A stretch of 64,000 bases of DNA from Bacillus sp. 491mf (GCF_900112415.1 NZ_FOLV01000004.1:62001-126000), one strand, 5' to 3'; positions 7,901 to 17,190 are shown, numbered from the stretch's first letter. A program made the numbers and translations. Notes: a model not told the origin generated them from the sequence alone.

Positions 7901-8031
7901 CCATGCCCATCAACTTAAGAATTTAGAATTACCCCAAAACGAAAAAATGAGCTTTTTGTTACAAGTTAGTACAAAATTTCGTTCTGGGGGTACTATAAAA
8001 TTTTAGCTTGATGGCGATGGGGTCCCGCCCA
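7901..8031. repeat. MITE with IS231-like ends, copy 2
   Basis: The core is nearly identical to the 5057-5200 element (TTAGAATTACCCCAAAACGA ... TTTCGTTCTGGGGGTAC) and the right end TAGCTTGATGGCGATGGGGT is complete. The left end is shortened to CATGCCCATCAACTTAAG because it is fused to the IS231 end of remnant C. Confidence 0.75.
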
Positions 8032-8033
8032 CA

Positions 8034-8110
8034 TTTTAACGAAAATATACGCTAAGCAAATTTCGGCATAAAATGAGCCGATTTTGAGTTTAGAAGTCTA
8101 TTCGTTAAAA
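8034..8110. repeat. 77-bp element with perfect 10-bp inverted ends
   Basis: TTTTAACGAA at 8034-8043 and TTCGTTAAAA at 8101-8110 are perfect inverted repeats. They enclose a second hairpin (ATTTCGGC...GCCGATTT). It sits directly after MITE copy 2 and contains the end of the MocR pseudogene frame. Confidence 0.45.
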
Positions 8111-8602
8111 AGAGTATATACAAAGTATTGCCCTATGTAGCCTGCTCCCGCCTTCTTTTATCTCTTCATTTGTTAAATGTCTCTAACCCAAAATAATTCG
8201 GTTATGATGTTTTTCTTTTTCAATGGCGTGGTCTTCCACAGGATATACTTTCACTCCAAGTTGTTGGACTTCCGCAAGTAATTCTTTTGTGAATTGAAAC
8301 TGATTGAATTCAACAATCAGGTGTAACCCTGTAGAATAACCGAAAATATTGATCTTATTCGAGAATGCTGATTTTAATTGATGGATAAGGAAGTCTCTTC
8401 GATTTTTATAGATTTTCTTCATCTTCATAATATGCCGTTCCAAATAACCTTCGGCAATAAATTTAGCAAGGACAAGCTGATCTAAAGAAGGGGTATGTAG
8501 ATCCGAAAACCATTTTAACCTGCGACATTTTTCAATAAGGTGTGAGGGAAGAACTAAATATCCCATTCTAAGGGCCGGTGATAAGATTTTACTTATATCT
8601 TA
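8105..8602 (-). pseudogene. MocR/PdxR-type regulator (aminotransferase domain), decayed C-terminal part
   Basis: The readable frame begins after a stop at about 8602 with DISKILSPALRMGYLVLP. That is the PLP-lysine region of the class I aminotransferase domain fused to GntR-type regulators (SK...LRxGY). It continues through WFSDLHTPSLDQLVLAKFI and NIFGYSTGLHLIVEF to IILG. A premature TAG at 8183-8185 interrupts a frame that continues RHLTNEEIKEG. The whole wHTH domain and the first half of the aminotransferase domain are missing, so it cannot function. Confidence 0.75.
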
Positions 8603-8603
8603 A

Positions 8604-8759
8604 AATAACTACCATGAACTGTTGTATCAGCAAGGACTTAATCAAATGAAAATTATTGATTACCACAACCTAATATTAGTAATAGGTTGGAATAGTGACC
8701 AGACAAAAATGAAAGCAGTGGGCTTTAATGCTTCAACAGGAGAATATATTAAACCATAG
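8604..8759 (+). pseudogene. Unidentified coding stump, plus strand
   Basis: A 51-codon open stretch reads YHELLYQQGLNQMKIIDYH and then ILVIGWNSDQTKMKAVGFN, ending STGEYIKP. A possible internal start (ATG 8646) would give 37 residues but lacks a good ribosome binding site. It looks like the end of a real gene whose 5' part was replaced by the MocR relic. Two terminator hairpins follow. Confidence 0.35.
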
Positions 8760-8780
8760 TATGTAATTTGTTGTTTCTTC

Positions 8781-8806
8781 TTCAACAATCGGGCGCGATT
8801 GTTGAA
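8781..8806. terminator. Perfect 11-bp hairpin with A/T flanks
   Basis: TTCAACAATCG / CGATTGTTGAA with a four-base loop, followed on the plus strand by AAAAAGG. Confidence 0.5.
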
Positions 8807-8807
8807 A

Positions 8808-8855
8808 AAGGGTGATACATATTATACATGACTAATATGTATCACCCCTTATTTT
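8808..8855. terminator. Terminator of the CDF gene (minus) and of the plus-strand stump
   Basis: AAGGGTGATACATATTA pairs with TAATATGTATCACCCCTT, followed by ATTTTT on the plus strand and preceded by AAAAA, so it can work in both directions. It ends at the stop codon of the CDF gene. Confidence 0.75.
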
Positions 8856-9772
8856 TATGAATTTTTGCCATTTAGGTCTTGATAAAAATGTATAGGTTCT
8901 TTTTGCATTGGTTCCACATGAATATGTGTATGCCAAATATTGTGTTTTTGTTGTAGCTTTTCTTCAATTTCATCAGTAATACGATGACTTTCACTTACAT
9001 CCATGTGCGCGTCTACCTCAATAGTAATATCAACATATGTTTGATTCCCGTACATACGTGCTCGAATATCGACAATGTGTTCAACGCCTGCAATAGTTTT
9101 AACTGTTTCGGCATATTCCTTCATTTTATTTGGATCAATGCCATCTGTTAACAGATGCGAGGCTTCTTTGAAAATATCCCATGCTGTTTTACAAATAATG
9201 ATACCGACGATAAGTGCTACAATCGGGTCAAGTAGAGGCATTTGAAACTGTGAACCGAAAATACCAATAACGGTTCCAACACTTACGAGAACATCAGATA
9301 AATTATCTTTTGCTGCCGCTTCTAAAGCTTTACTTTTTGTTTCACTGGCAATTTTACGATTATATACGTACACGCTATACATAATAGCAGCGCAAAACAA
9401 AGCAACCCAAGCTCCAATTAAATTAGGGGTCGTCTGTTCCTCCTTGAAAAAGGATTGAACAGCATTTACGATAACTTCAAGTCCGACAGTCATCATAATA
9501 AAGGATGCAACGAGTGAAGCGATTTGTTCCGCGCGTAAGTGACCATATGGATGATCTGGATCACGAGGTTTCCGGGAAATTTTCAGCCCAATTAATACAG
9601 CTAATGATGAGCCAATATCGGTTAAATTGTTAAGACCATCTGCACGCAGTGCACTAGAAACAGCTATGTAACTTATAACAATTTTAACAGTTGATAAAAA
9701 TATATAAGCAACAATACTTAGGATTGCCCCTTTATCAGCAGCTTTGTTAGAAAGTGATCCCATATCTCTCAC
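8855..9772 (-). CDS. Cation diffusion facilitator (CDF) metal exporter
   Basis: The 305-residue product has six hydrophobic segments in the first 210 residues. The two metal-site signatures are in helices 2 and 5: ADGLNNLTDIGSS and AAKDNLSDVLVS. A cytosolic C-terminal domain of about 85 residues (IAGVEHIVDIRARMYGNQTYVDITIEV...IWHTHIHVEP) follows. CDF proteins exchange protons for Zn, Fe, Mn or Co and protect against metal excess. The Asn in the helix-2 site is found in the Mn-exporting MneP/MneS-like branch, so Mn is a reasonable guess but not proven. No regulator or riboswitch is visible upstream. GGTGAGTGAGAG precedes the ATG. Confidence 0.9.
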   Translation of the reverse strand: MRDMGSLSNKAADKGAILSIVAYIFLSTVKIVISYIAVSSALRADGLNNLTDIGSSLAVLIGLKISRKPRDPDHPYGHLRAEQIASLVASFIMMTVGLEVIVNAVQSFFKEEQTTPNLIGAWVALFCAAIMYSVYVYNRKIASETKSKALEAAAKDNLSDVLVSVGTVIGIFGSQFQMPLLDPIVALIVGIIICKTAWDIFKEASHLLTDGIDPNKMKEYAETVKTIAGVEHIVDIRARMYGNQTYVDITIEVDAHMDVSESHRITDEIEEKLQQKHNIWHTHIHVEPMQKEPIHFYQDLNGKNS

Positions 9773-9907
9773 TCACCTTTCTCTCAAAGATTCTCTATGT
9801 ATAAGCGTATCAAATGAAAGTCGTGTGGGTCTATACAAACATTGTTGTGTACTTTTAGCATTTTAAGAAAGGGAGAACATTGTTTCGTAAGGGCAAAAAA
9901 GACAAAA

Positions 9908-9938
9908 AAACACTTAGATATACTTCTAAGTGCTTTAA
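9908..9938 (-). terminator. Terminator of the thioredoxin-like gene
   Basis: CACTTAGA / TCTAAGTG stem with a short loop, followed on the minus strand by a run of T. Confidence 0.7.
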
Positions 9939-9953
9939 GTTGTTTATATTAAA

Positions 9954-10268
9954 TTAATATACCTCTAAAAACTCAGTAACTTGCTCTTCTGTTTTTGCAT
10001 TTGCACTATGTAAATGACCAAGTTTTTCACTGTTTTGATACACTAATAAACTTGGAATTCCCATTACTTGATATTCTTCCGCAATGCTTGGGAATTCATC
10101 TTTATTAATGGAATACCACTCAAATTTATTGAACTCTTCCATTACGTCCTCAATAAAATTATCCATACGCACGCAATCTGGGCACCATGTTGTGAAGAAC
10201 TTAACTACTACTGGATTTTCTTTTGCGATAAGATCGCGGAATTCTTGTTCAGACTTGATTTCTTTCAT
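9954..10268 (-). CDS. Thioredoxin-like protein (YdbP type)
   Basis: The 104-residue product starts at ATG 10268, eight bases after AAAGGAG; an upstream in-frame TTG overlaps that site and is less likely. It has a single thioredoxin fold with the redox motif FFTTWCPDCVRM (the second position differs from the WCGPC of housekeeping thioredoxin) and a cis-Pro region MGIPSLLVY. It is expected to act as a cytosolic disulfide reductase. It lies directly downstream of the integrase relic. Confidence 0.85.
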   Translation of the reverse strand: MKEIKSEQEFRDLIAKENPVVVKFFTTWCPDCVRMDNFIEDVMEEFNKFEWYSINKDEFPSIAEEYQVMGIPSLLVYQNSEKLGHLHSANAKTEEQVTEFLEVY

Positions 10269-10310
10269 GTTTTTGACTCCTTTCAATGTTAGACGAATTT
10301 GCTAGTATTT

Positions 10311-10540
10311 TTATGCAAAATCTTCTACTGCTTTTTCTTGTAGGTTTGGAACAACATGTGAGTTGGCGTCTAATATGATGCCTACTCTTTTATGTCCTAA
10401 TCGTTCACTGACAATCTTAGGATGAATACCTTGTTTCAACATTCATGTTGCATGGGTATGTCTTAGATCGTGGAACCGAATATCAGGAACCCCACTTTTC
10501 TTTATAAGCTTTTTCCAAAGCTGTGTCAAACTTTTGAAAT
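10311..10540 (-). pseudogene. Tyrosine recombinase (phage/ICE integrase) C-terminal relic
   Basis: On the minus strand the frame reads TQLWKKLIKKSGVPDIRFHD and then LRHTHAT, TGA stop, MLKQGIHPKIVSERLGHKRV, followed by VPNLQEKAVEDFA and TAA. The R-H..H box (HDLRHTHAT) and the GH box are intact. The segment that should contain the catalytic Tyr (LDTYSHV in relatives) reads LDANSHV. It is therefore both interrupted and catalytically dead. It marks a past integration event, but I found no attachment-site duplication. Confidence 0.8.
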
Positions 10541-11091
10541 TGCAAGGAATTCACAAAAGAACATGGCATGTTCCTCGAAGCTGTCTGGGAGAGGGGGAGT
10601 ATAAAACTAACAAAAAATATTGTAAGGATTTCATATTAGAATCAATGTGATGATGTGAAAAAAAAGACACTCTTATGAGTGTCGCCATCCATCTTATTGT
10701 TTTTGAGGTTTGAAAAGGGAAGTAATGAAAAAGAAACCTTTTTCAATTCAAATGTAACATTTTTGGAATATATAGTGAATTGAGAAATATTATCCAGAAG
10801 ATTTAGTATAGATACTTTTCACTATTGGTATAGAGGAAATAATCTATTTTTTCAATAGAAAGGGGGGTATATAGCAGAGGCTATTTTGATAAAAAAAGAC
10901 ACTACATGAGTGTCTTTTAATTGAAAGAAAATTCTTTCTATTATATAATTGATTATGGGAAAGGTAATGTTAAAATGTTATTTTTTAATGTTATCTTATT
11001 ATAAGCCATGAAATCAAATCAATTGATTTTTTGGCTTTTTTTATTATAGTAAACAAATTTTATATTTTTCATATTATATGTTACTTTCTAT
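10541..11091. other. Gene-free spacer with two similar GACACT hairpins
   Basis: AAAAAAAGACACTC...GAGTGTC (about 10662-10684) and AAAAAAAGACACTA...GAGTGTCTTTT (about 10893-10920) are related terminator-like hairpins. The second can end transcription on either strand. I see no credible coding frame. Confidence 0.4.
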
Positions 11092-11442
11092 TTAACAGCG
11101 GATGACAGTGCCGGAATAACAAACTAGAAAATAGTCTCCTGTATCTATAATAGTCACCGCGGAAATAAGTCCTTTAAAGCCTTCTGAGGAGTAATAGATT
11201 TCTTTAGGGATATTTTCAGCAGATTGATAATTTACTTTTTCATACTTTACATGATGGTGCTTAATTGTTTTTGGCTCAGATATAATGGATTGTTTGGTTA
11301 TGACATTGGAAGTGTTTGCATTAATAGAATCTTGAGAAGTGATATCTAATCCTGCTGCTTGTACATTCTCCGTTTGTGAAAAAGCACCAATACCACAAAA
11401 TCCAATACATGTTGCTAAGGTAACCTTTGCGAAATTTTTCAT
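11092..11442 (-). CDS. Small secreted protein, unknown function
   Basis: The 116-residue product starts at ATG 11442 behind GGGGAGAAAGAAA. Residues 1-30 form a clear signal peptide (MKNFAKVTLATCIGFCGIGA, then FSQTENVQAAG) with an AQA-type cleavage site. The mature part of about 85 residues has a Ser/Thr/Asn-rich start, a KHHHVKYEK stretch and a hydrophobic end, DTGDYFLVCYSGTVIRC. I do not recognise the domain. Confidence 0.65.
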   Translation of the reverse strand: MKNFAKVTLATCIGFCGIGAFSQTENVQAAGLDITSQDSINANTSNVITKQSIISEPKTIKHHHVKYEKVNYQSAENIPKEIYYSSEGFKGLISAVTIIDTGDYFLVCYSGTVIRC

Positions 11443-12091
11443 TTTCTTTCTCCCCTTTTCTAATTTTTGGTAATATTGTTCTTACACCTAACAGTCTACA
11501 TGTAGTGTATACGGACTGTAAATATATATGAAAAGACAAAAAATGAGAAAAACCACCATATTTCTCGTTTTTTTGTATAATAAACCGTCGTTCAGAAAAT
11601 TGTCAAAAATTGAAAGTTTTTCCTGCGCGAAAAGGAGAACAATTTATGCAAAAAAAGAATAAATATTCATCGTTCAAATGTTTGAATAAAATGTGAACAA
11701 TTTTTAATAGTTAAAATGGTTTATAGGCATAGAACCTTTTTGCAATTATGTAGGGAATTTCAATTCTATTGAATGGACTGCAGATGTATTGAAAAAAATT
11801 TAAGAGACTGTTGTGAAGTTAAAAGCAGTTTATTCAGAGTATGGAATGTGAATTTCACAAGTATGACGAGAAAAGCTGACTTTTATTAGTCAGTTTTTCA
11901 ATTTTAGGATAGGGCTACATAGAAGTGGTGACTATTGTAAAAGGGTATTTTTGATAAAAAATCTCATAGCCTACAAACAAAAAGAATGATATTCTTTTTG
12001 TATGGTTTTTGTAAAAATTCCCTTTTTGTTTTAGAGATATGTACCAAATCTCTTCAAAGTAAGGAGGGAACTAGAATGGGGGCATAAAGTA
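11443..12091. other. Intergenic region with several hairpins
   Basis: No gene is visible. Hairpins: AGCTGAC...GTCAGTTTTT (about 11872-11898) and the perfect palindrome ACAAAAAGAAT-GAT-ATTCTTTTTGT (about 11978-12001), which could act as a terminator. The ribosome binding site AAGGAGGGAACTAG of the next gene lies at the right end. Confidence 0.4.
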
Positions 12092-12907
12092 ATGATTCAG
12101 TATAAAGATAATTACATAACGATTTTTCAAAGTACTATTTATCAAACAAACGCAGTTGTTGTAGAAACTGATGAATTAGTAATAGTAATAGATCCAACTT
12201 GGTTACCGAACGAAGTGAATGAAATTCAGAACTATGTTTATAAAAATAAAAGAGATAAAGAAATTTACTTATTATTTACACATTCTGATTTTGATCATAT
12301 TTTAGGTTATGGTGCATTTTCGGATGCGAAAGTAATTGCAAGCAAAAAATTAAAAGATTGCCCGGATAAGCAATCAATTATCAATAGTATTCAAGATTTC
12401 GATGATTCTTATTACTTAACAAGAGAATATGAAATAAAGTTTCCAAATGTAGATATTTCGATTAGCAAAGAATATGAGGAATTAGAAATAGGAGATGTGA
12501 AATTTCATTTTTATCAAGCTCCAGGTCATACTGAAGATGGCATTATTACAGTTCTTGAGCCATTCGGTATTGTAATAGCTGGTGACTATTTATCAAATAT
12601 AGAGTTTCCTTATATTTATCATAACAGTGATGACTATTTATCTACATTAAAAAAATTCGAATCTATAATAGAGAAATACAATATTAACTTCCTAATACCA
12701 GGACATGGAGAGTTTACAAAAGATAAATTAGAGGTGAAAAGGAGAATATCCGAGTCAGTTCATTATATTTTACAAACTAAACAGTTACTTTTAGAAGACA
12801 AACAAGAAGAAACATACGATCTCATAAAAAAATATAGTTATCCAAAATCAATGAAAAAATTTCATGATTATAACATTACATTGTTAAAAAAAGAGCTAGA
12901 AGTTTAA
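12092..12907 (+). CDS. MBL-fold (metallo-beta-lactamase superfamily) hydrolase
   Basis: The 271-residue product carries the metal-binding signatures of the superfamily: LLFTHSDFDHILG (H-x-D-x-D-H form of the HxHxDH motif), APGHTEDG, IAGDYLS and IPGHGEF. The first His is replaced in the sense that the motif reads HSDFDH, as in many bacterial members. ATG 12092 is preceded by a strong AAGGAGGG, though at long spacing (about 25 bases), and by a closer GGGGGCA. Substrate unknown; relatives include thioesterases, lactonases and phosphodiesterases. It is monocistronic. Confidence 0.8.
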   Translation: MIQYKDNYITIFQSTIYQTNAVVVETDELVIVIDPTWLPNEVNEIQNYVYKNKRDKEIYLLFTHSDFDHILGYGAFSDAKVIASKKLKDCPDKQSIINSIQDFDDSYYLTREYEIKFPNVDISISKEYEELEIGDVKFHFYQAPGHTEDGIITVLEPFGIVIAGDYLSNIEFPYIYHNSDDYLSTLKKFESIIEKYNINFLIPGHGEFTKDKLEVKRRISESVHYILQTKQLLLEDKQEETYDLIKKYSYPKSMKKFHDYNITLLKKELEV

Positions 12908-12983
12908 AAATATTTTTTCGTTCGAAGACATATAAAAAGAAACTCAAAAGTTATCAAGGGTATGATTTGGGGCAATTGTTATC

Positions 12984-13345
12984 TTAATATCCCCAATATT
13001 GAAATGGAATTTGATGTTGTTGGTAATAATAAGGTGAATGCTCAGTGTACTCTTGGTTTTGCTTTTGTATATATTGCGATTTATTTCGAGTTTGACTTGG
13101 AATACAACCTTTTGGAGGGCCGGTTACAGTAGTAGATTGAATTGGAGATATCGCTTGTTTCCATTGCTGTTCATCAAGGCAATAAGTATGTGCCATAATA
13201 ATTGCGGGTGTTAATCGTAAAATATCTGATCCAAAAATAACTTCTGGAGTAGGGATGTATTGTTTAATGTATTTAACTGATTAATCCCCAACACATTAAT
13301 AAAATTTTGTGCATCCTTTGTAAAAAAAGTTAGTTTTACTTACAT
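12984..13345 (-). pseudogene. Decayed gene, probably cupin-type, with internal deletion and frameshift
   Basis: The last 70 codons (from ATG 13196) read MAHTYCLDEQQWKQAISPIQ and end FQYWGY. The same frame continues upstream without a start as YIPTPEVIFGSDILRLTPAII, which is clearly coding. Further upstream, in another frame, is KDAQNFINVLGINQLNTLNN. From memory these two pieces resemble the start and end of one B. cereus-group cupin-domain protein whose barrel would lie between them. An ATG at 13343-13345 is followed at once by TAA. I infer a gene that lost its central domain and its frame. Confidence 0.5.
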
Positions 13346-13634
13346 CTTGATTGAATTGGATAGTCGGAGAAGTCCTACCTTTCTAATTCGAAGTGAGTTT
13401 AGGTATTTGGAATAGGATATGAGTCTATTCTTTTTATTGTGCAGTAGTTTGTATTGAAAGTGTAATTATATTGGGAAATTATTGATGTCATTATTTTTTG
13501 TTTAATAAATAAATGACATTAGGCTATATAAGTGGAACTTTTGAATGAGTATAAATCAGTCCCGATTCTCATGTACATAGCATTGGATATTACATAAAAT
13601 ATTACATAACAAAGAAAAAGGGAGTGATTTTTAA

Positions 13635-13943
13635 ATGGAGCATAAAGGACTAAAAATATTCATTCATGCTAGTACTTGGTTTGCACCAGTATTAGTTCCT
13701 TTTATTATATTTCTTGTGAGTTCAGATCGAGAAATTAAAAATTTGTCATTACAAGCAGTCATATTTCACTTTGTCATAGGCGTACTAATTGGTATTTCAG
13801 CATTTTTCTCTTGGGTATTAATTGGAATTCCATTTTTAATTATTTTTGGACTAATGGCATTAATTACTCCGATTATTGGTATTGTTCGTGCATTGAATGA
13901 TCGACATTTTCAATATCCGATTGTTGGATCTTGGCTGAAATAA
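13635..13943 (+). CDS. DUF4870-type membrane protein
   Basis: The 102-residue product has three hydrophobic segments, a conserved amphipathic LSLQAVIFHFVIG stretch and a C-terminal ALNDRHFQYPIVGSWLK. This layout fits DUF4870/YyaS-like small membrane proteins. ATG 13635 follows AAAGGGAGTGATTTTTAA. Function unknown. A terminator follows. Confidence 0.7.
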   Translation: MEHKGLKIFIHASTWFAPVLVPFIIFLVSSDREIKNLSLQAVIFHFVIGVLIGISAFFSWVLIGIPFLIIFGLMALITPIIGIVRALNDRHFQYPIVGSWLK

Positions 13944-13963
13944 ACTTCTATAAAATGTATGTA

Positions 13964-13990
13964 AAGAATAGCGGATTGCTATTCTTTTTT
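13964..13990 (+). terminator. Terminator of the DUF4870 gene
   Basis: AAGAATAGC-GGATT-GCTATTCTT followed by a T run. Confidence 0.75.
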
Positions 13991-14536
13991 TTATTAGAAA
14001 TTATAGTAAGAAAATACTTAGTTTATATATCCAAAGATAAAGAAAATAAAATAAATTGTAATTTTCCAAACAGTCTGATATATTTGAATGGAAAATAAAT
14101 TGAATGTAAAACGGGCGGAGGTAAATTGTTTGTTTTATCTTCTAAATAAGGGGATGATGAGACTGAATGTTGTCTCGTAACGGTGTTTGTTGTAACCCTT
14201 GCTTGTTATACATATCCAAGTCTGCGAGAGAGGAGGTGCTAAATTTACGAGGGTAAGTGTCTCTTCGTGTAGGAACAGTTTTTTTGAAAGTTATTTTTTA
14301 TTGTCGTAATTATTAACAAAATGAAGCTTATGAGAGATTCTTTGTTTGGAACATTTACGTACTTTCTCAATTTTTTCCAAAGTACGATTATGAACAATCT
14401 AAACTTAGAAAAACCTTGTATGCTGCTTGCCTCTAATTCTTTATAAGTAGAGAATGTTGAGGATATATATTTGTGCAATCTTGGAAAGGCTTACAGGAGT
14501 GTGAACGAAGATCTATTTGGATTGGAGGAAGACAAA
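13991..14536 (+). other. Long upstream region and leader of the methylcitrate operon
   Basis: This 545-base stretch holds no convincing gene. It contains a GAGAC-tgaatgtt-GTCTC hairpin near 14159-14177 and a GC-richer stretch (GTCTGCGAGAGAGGAGG ... GTGTCTCTTCG) with short pairing potential before AACAGTTTTTTT at about 14275-14287, so a leader transcript with an attenuator is possible. I see no perfect cre box and no riboswitch that I can name. Confidence 0.4.
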
Positions 14537-15655
14537 ATGGAAGCTGAAAAAAAATATTTTCCAGGGCTTGATGGGGTAGTTGCAGCAGAGACGAAGATTT
14601 CTTTTCTTGATACGATAAAAGGGGAAATCGTTATTAAAGGATATGACCTAATTGAATTATCTAAAACAAAAAGCTATTTAGATATTGTTCATCTTTTATT
14701 AGAGGAGAGACTTCCGAATTCAGATGAGACAGCAGCGTTGGAAGAAACGTTAAAGTCTGAATATGAGGTTCCGAGTGGAGTTTTTGATGTCTTAAAAGCA
14801 CTGCCAAAACAAACGCATCCAATGGATGGATTACGTACAGGGATTTCGGCGCTATCTGGTTATGACAATGAAATTGATGACCGCTCATTAGATGTAAATA
14901 AAAAGCGTGCTTATAAATTGTTAAGTAAGGTGCCGAATATAGTAGCGAATAGCTATCGAATTTTAAATAATGAAGAACCAATTGAACCGACTCAAGAATT
15001 ATCTTATAGTGCGAACTTCTTCCGTATGCTTACGGGTAAGAAGCCTTCAGAATTAGAAGAAAAAATATTTGATCGATCACTCGTTCTGTATAGTGAACAT
15101 GAGATGCCAAACTCTACTTTTACGGCTAGAGTTATTGCGTCGACACAATCAGATTTGTATGGTGCCTTAACCGGAGCAGTTGCTTCTTTAAAAGGTAATT
15201 TACATGGAGGCGCAAATGAGGCAGTGATGTATATGCTGCTTGAAGCAGGTACTACTAGGAAATTTGAAGAATTACTGCAAAAGAAGCTATATAACAAAGA
15301 AAAAATCATGGGATTTGGACATCGCGTCTACATGAAGAAGATAGATCCAAGGGCGCTTATGATGAAAGAAGCACTAAAACAGTTGTGTGATGTGAAAGGC
15401 GATTATACATTATATGAAATGTGTGAAGCTGGAGAAAAGATTATGGAGAAGGAAAAAGGAATCTATCCAAACCTAGATTATTATGCTGCTCCAGTCTATT
15501 GGATGTTAGGTATTCCAATTCAGCTATATACACCAATCTTTTTCAGTTCAAGAACGGTAGGCTTATGTGCGCATGTGATTGAGCAACATACAAATAATCG
15601 TTTGTTCCGCCCGCGTGTAAATTATATCGGCGAGCGACATGTGCTTAGCAAATAA
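14537..15655 (+). CDS. mmgD: 2-methylcitrate synthase / citrate synthase family
   Basis: It condenses propionyl-CoA with oxaloacetate to 2-methylcitrate, the first step of the methylcitrate cycle. The 372-residue product starts at ATG 14537, seven bases after GGAGG; upstream in-frame TTG codons lack a site. Citrate synthase signatures are present: LHGGANEAVMYML and IMGFGHRVY (catalytic His residues) and the Asp/Arg region RPRVNYIGE near the C-terminus. The type II short form (about 370 residues) and the two downstream prpD/prpB homologues identify it as the propionate-specific enzyme rather than the housekeeping citrate synthase. Substrate preference is inferred from context. Confidence 0.9.
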   Translation: MEAEKKYFPGLDGVVAAETKISFLDTIKGEIVIKGYDLIELSKTKSYLDIVHLLLEERLPNSDETAALEETLKSEYEVPSGVFDVLKALPKQTHPMDGLRTGISALSGYDNEIDDRSLDVNKKRAYKLLSKVPNIVANSYRILNNEEPIEPTQELSYSANFFRMLTGKKPSELEEKIFDRSLVLYSEHEMPNSTFTARVIASTQSDLYGALTGAVASLKGNLHGGANEAVMYMLLEAGTTRKFEELLQKKLYNKEKIMGFGHRVYMKKIDPRALMMKEALKQLCDVKGDYTLYEMCEAGEKIMEKEKGIYPNLDYYAAPVYWMLGIPIQLYTPIFFSSRTVGLCAHVIEQHTNNRLFRPRVNYIGERHVLSK

Positions 15656-15689
15656 AAACAACTGGGGAGTTGTTAAGGCCGCCCGCCAG

Positions 15690-15712
15690 GTGAGTGTTTG
15701 ACCGACACTCAC
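15690..15712 (+). other. Hairpin between mmgD and mmgE
   Basis: A perfect GTGAGTGT / ACACTCAC stem with a 7-base loop lies in the 98-base gap of the operon. It lacks a T run, so it is more likely an mRNA stability or processing element than a terminator. Confidence 0.45.
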
Positions 15713-15753
15713 TCTTAATAATAACGAATTATCGATAGAAAGGGAAGGATAGC

Positions 15754-17190
15754 GTGATTAAAACAAATGAAATTAAACAAAAAGATGCAATTTTAGAAGA
15801 GATTTCGGATTATGTATTAAATAAAGAGATAACGAGCTCAGAAGCATTCAGTACAGCACGCTATGTATTACTTGATACGCTTGGATGTGGGATTTTAGCA
15901 CTGCAATATCCAGAGTGTACGAAATTACTAGGACCTGTTGTACCAGGAACTGTTGTGCCAAATGGTACACGTGTGCCAGGAACATCATTTGTGCTGGATC
16001 CAGTACGCGGTGCCTTTAATATCGGATGTATGATTCGTTGGCTAGATTATAACGATACATGGCTTGCGGCTGAATGGGGACATCCGTCTGATAATTTAGG
16101 TGGCATTTTAGCTGTTGCAGATTATGTGAGCCGCGTTCGTATTTCAGAAGGAAAAGAACCATTAAAAGTAAAAGATGTACTTGAAATGATGATTAAAGCA
16201 CATGAAATCCAAGGTGTACTTGCATTAGAAAATAGTTTAAACCGCGTTGGTCTTGACCATGTGTTATACGTAAAAGTAGCGACAACAGCAGTTGTTACGA
16301 AAATGCTTGGTGGTACACGTGAAGAAATCTTTAATGCATTGTCTCATGCATGGATTGATAACTCTAGTCTTCGTACATATCGTCATGCTCCAAATACAGG
16401 GTCACGTAAGTCATGGGCAGCTGGGGATGCAACAAGCCGCGGTGTTCATCTTGCCCTTACTGCATTAAAAGGTGAAATGGGTTACCCAACAGCATTATCT
16501 GCACCAGGATGGGGATTCCAAGATGTATTGTTTAACAAACAAGAACTAAAATTAGCAAGACCTTTAGATTCTTATGTAATGGAAAATGTATTGTTTAAAG
16601 TATCATATCCAGCAGAATTTCATGCTCAAACAGCTGCAGAATGTGCTGTGAAATTACATCCGGAAGTGAAAGAACGATTAGATGAAATTGATCGTATTAC
16701 AATTACTACACATGAATCAGCAGTTCGTATTATTGATAAAGAGGGTCCATTAAATAACCCAGCTGACCGCGATCACTGCTTGCAATATATTACTGCAATC
16801 GGTTTATTAAAAGGTGACATTGTGGCTGATGATTATGAAGATGAAGTAGCGTCTGATCTTCGCGTAGATACATTACGAAATAAGATGGTTGTTGTTGAAA
16901 ATAAACAATACAGTTTAGATTACCTTGATCCGAACAAGCGCTCAATCGCCAACGCTGTTCAAATACATTTTAAAGATGGTACTGTAACAGAAAATGTAGA
17001 ATGTGAATATCCATTAGGTCACCGTTTCCGTAGAGACGAAGCGATTCCAAAGGTTGTTCAAAAGTTCTCTGCAAATATGGCTGTTCATTATTCTAATAAA
17101 CAACAAGAAAAAATTCATGAAGCTTGTTTGAATGAAGAAAAATTAGAAAATATGAATGTAAATGAATTTGTAGATCTTTTCTTAATTTAA
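15754..17190 (+). CDS. mmgE: 2-methylcitrate dehydratase
   Basis: The 478-residue MmgE/PrpD-family enzyme dehydrates 2-methylcitrate to 2-methylaconitate; the B. subtilis homologue also handles citrate. GTG 15754 follows GGGAAGGATAGC. Family features include [11 protein letters not shown] near the start, [49 protein letters not shown]-type Arg/His residues and [19 protein letters not shown]. The length matches full-size members. It is second in the operon. Confidence 0.92.
   Translation: MIKTNEIKQKDAILEEISDYVLNKEITSSEAFSTARYVLLDTLGCGILALQYPECTKLLGPVVPGTVVPNGTRVPGTSFVLDPVRGAFNIGCMIRWLDYNDTWLAAEWGHPSDNLGGILAVADYVSRVRISEGKEPLKVKDVLEMMIKAHEIQGVLALENSLNRVGLDHVLYVKVATTAVVTKMLGGTREEIFNALSHAWIDNSSLRTYRHAPNTGSRKSWAAGDATSRGVHLALTALKGEMGYPTALSAPGWGFQDVLFNKQELKLARPLDSYVMENVLFKVSYPAEFHAQTAAECAVKLHPEVKERLDEIDRITITTHESAVRIIDKEGPLNNPADRDHCLQYITAIGLLKGDIVADDYEDEVASDLRVDTLRNKMVVVENKQYSLDYLDPNKRSIANAVQIHFKDGTVTENVECEYPLGHRFRRDEAIPKVVQKFSANMAVHYSNKQQEKIHEACLNEEKLENMNVNEFVDLFLI

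Noticed and set aside
14100-14300. T-box or other known riboswitch before mmgD
   Set aside because: No T-box consensus, specifier loop or other known aptamer signature could be found, only short hairpins.
14245-14478. Minus-strand open frame of 77 codons upstream of mmgD
   Set aside because: It has a weak start, opposes the operon leader, and shows no recognisable domain; I treat the region as leader DNA.
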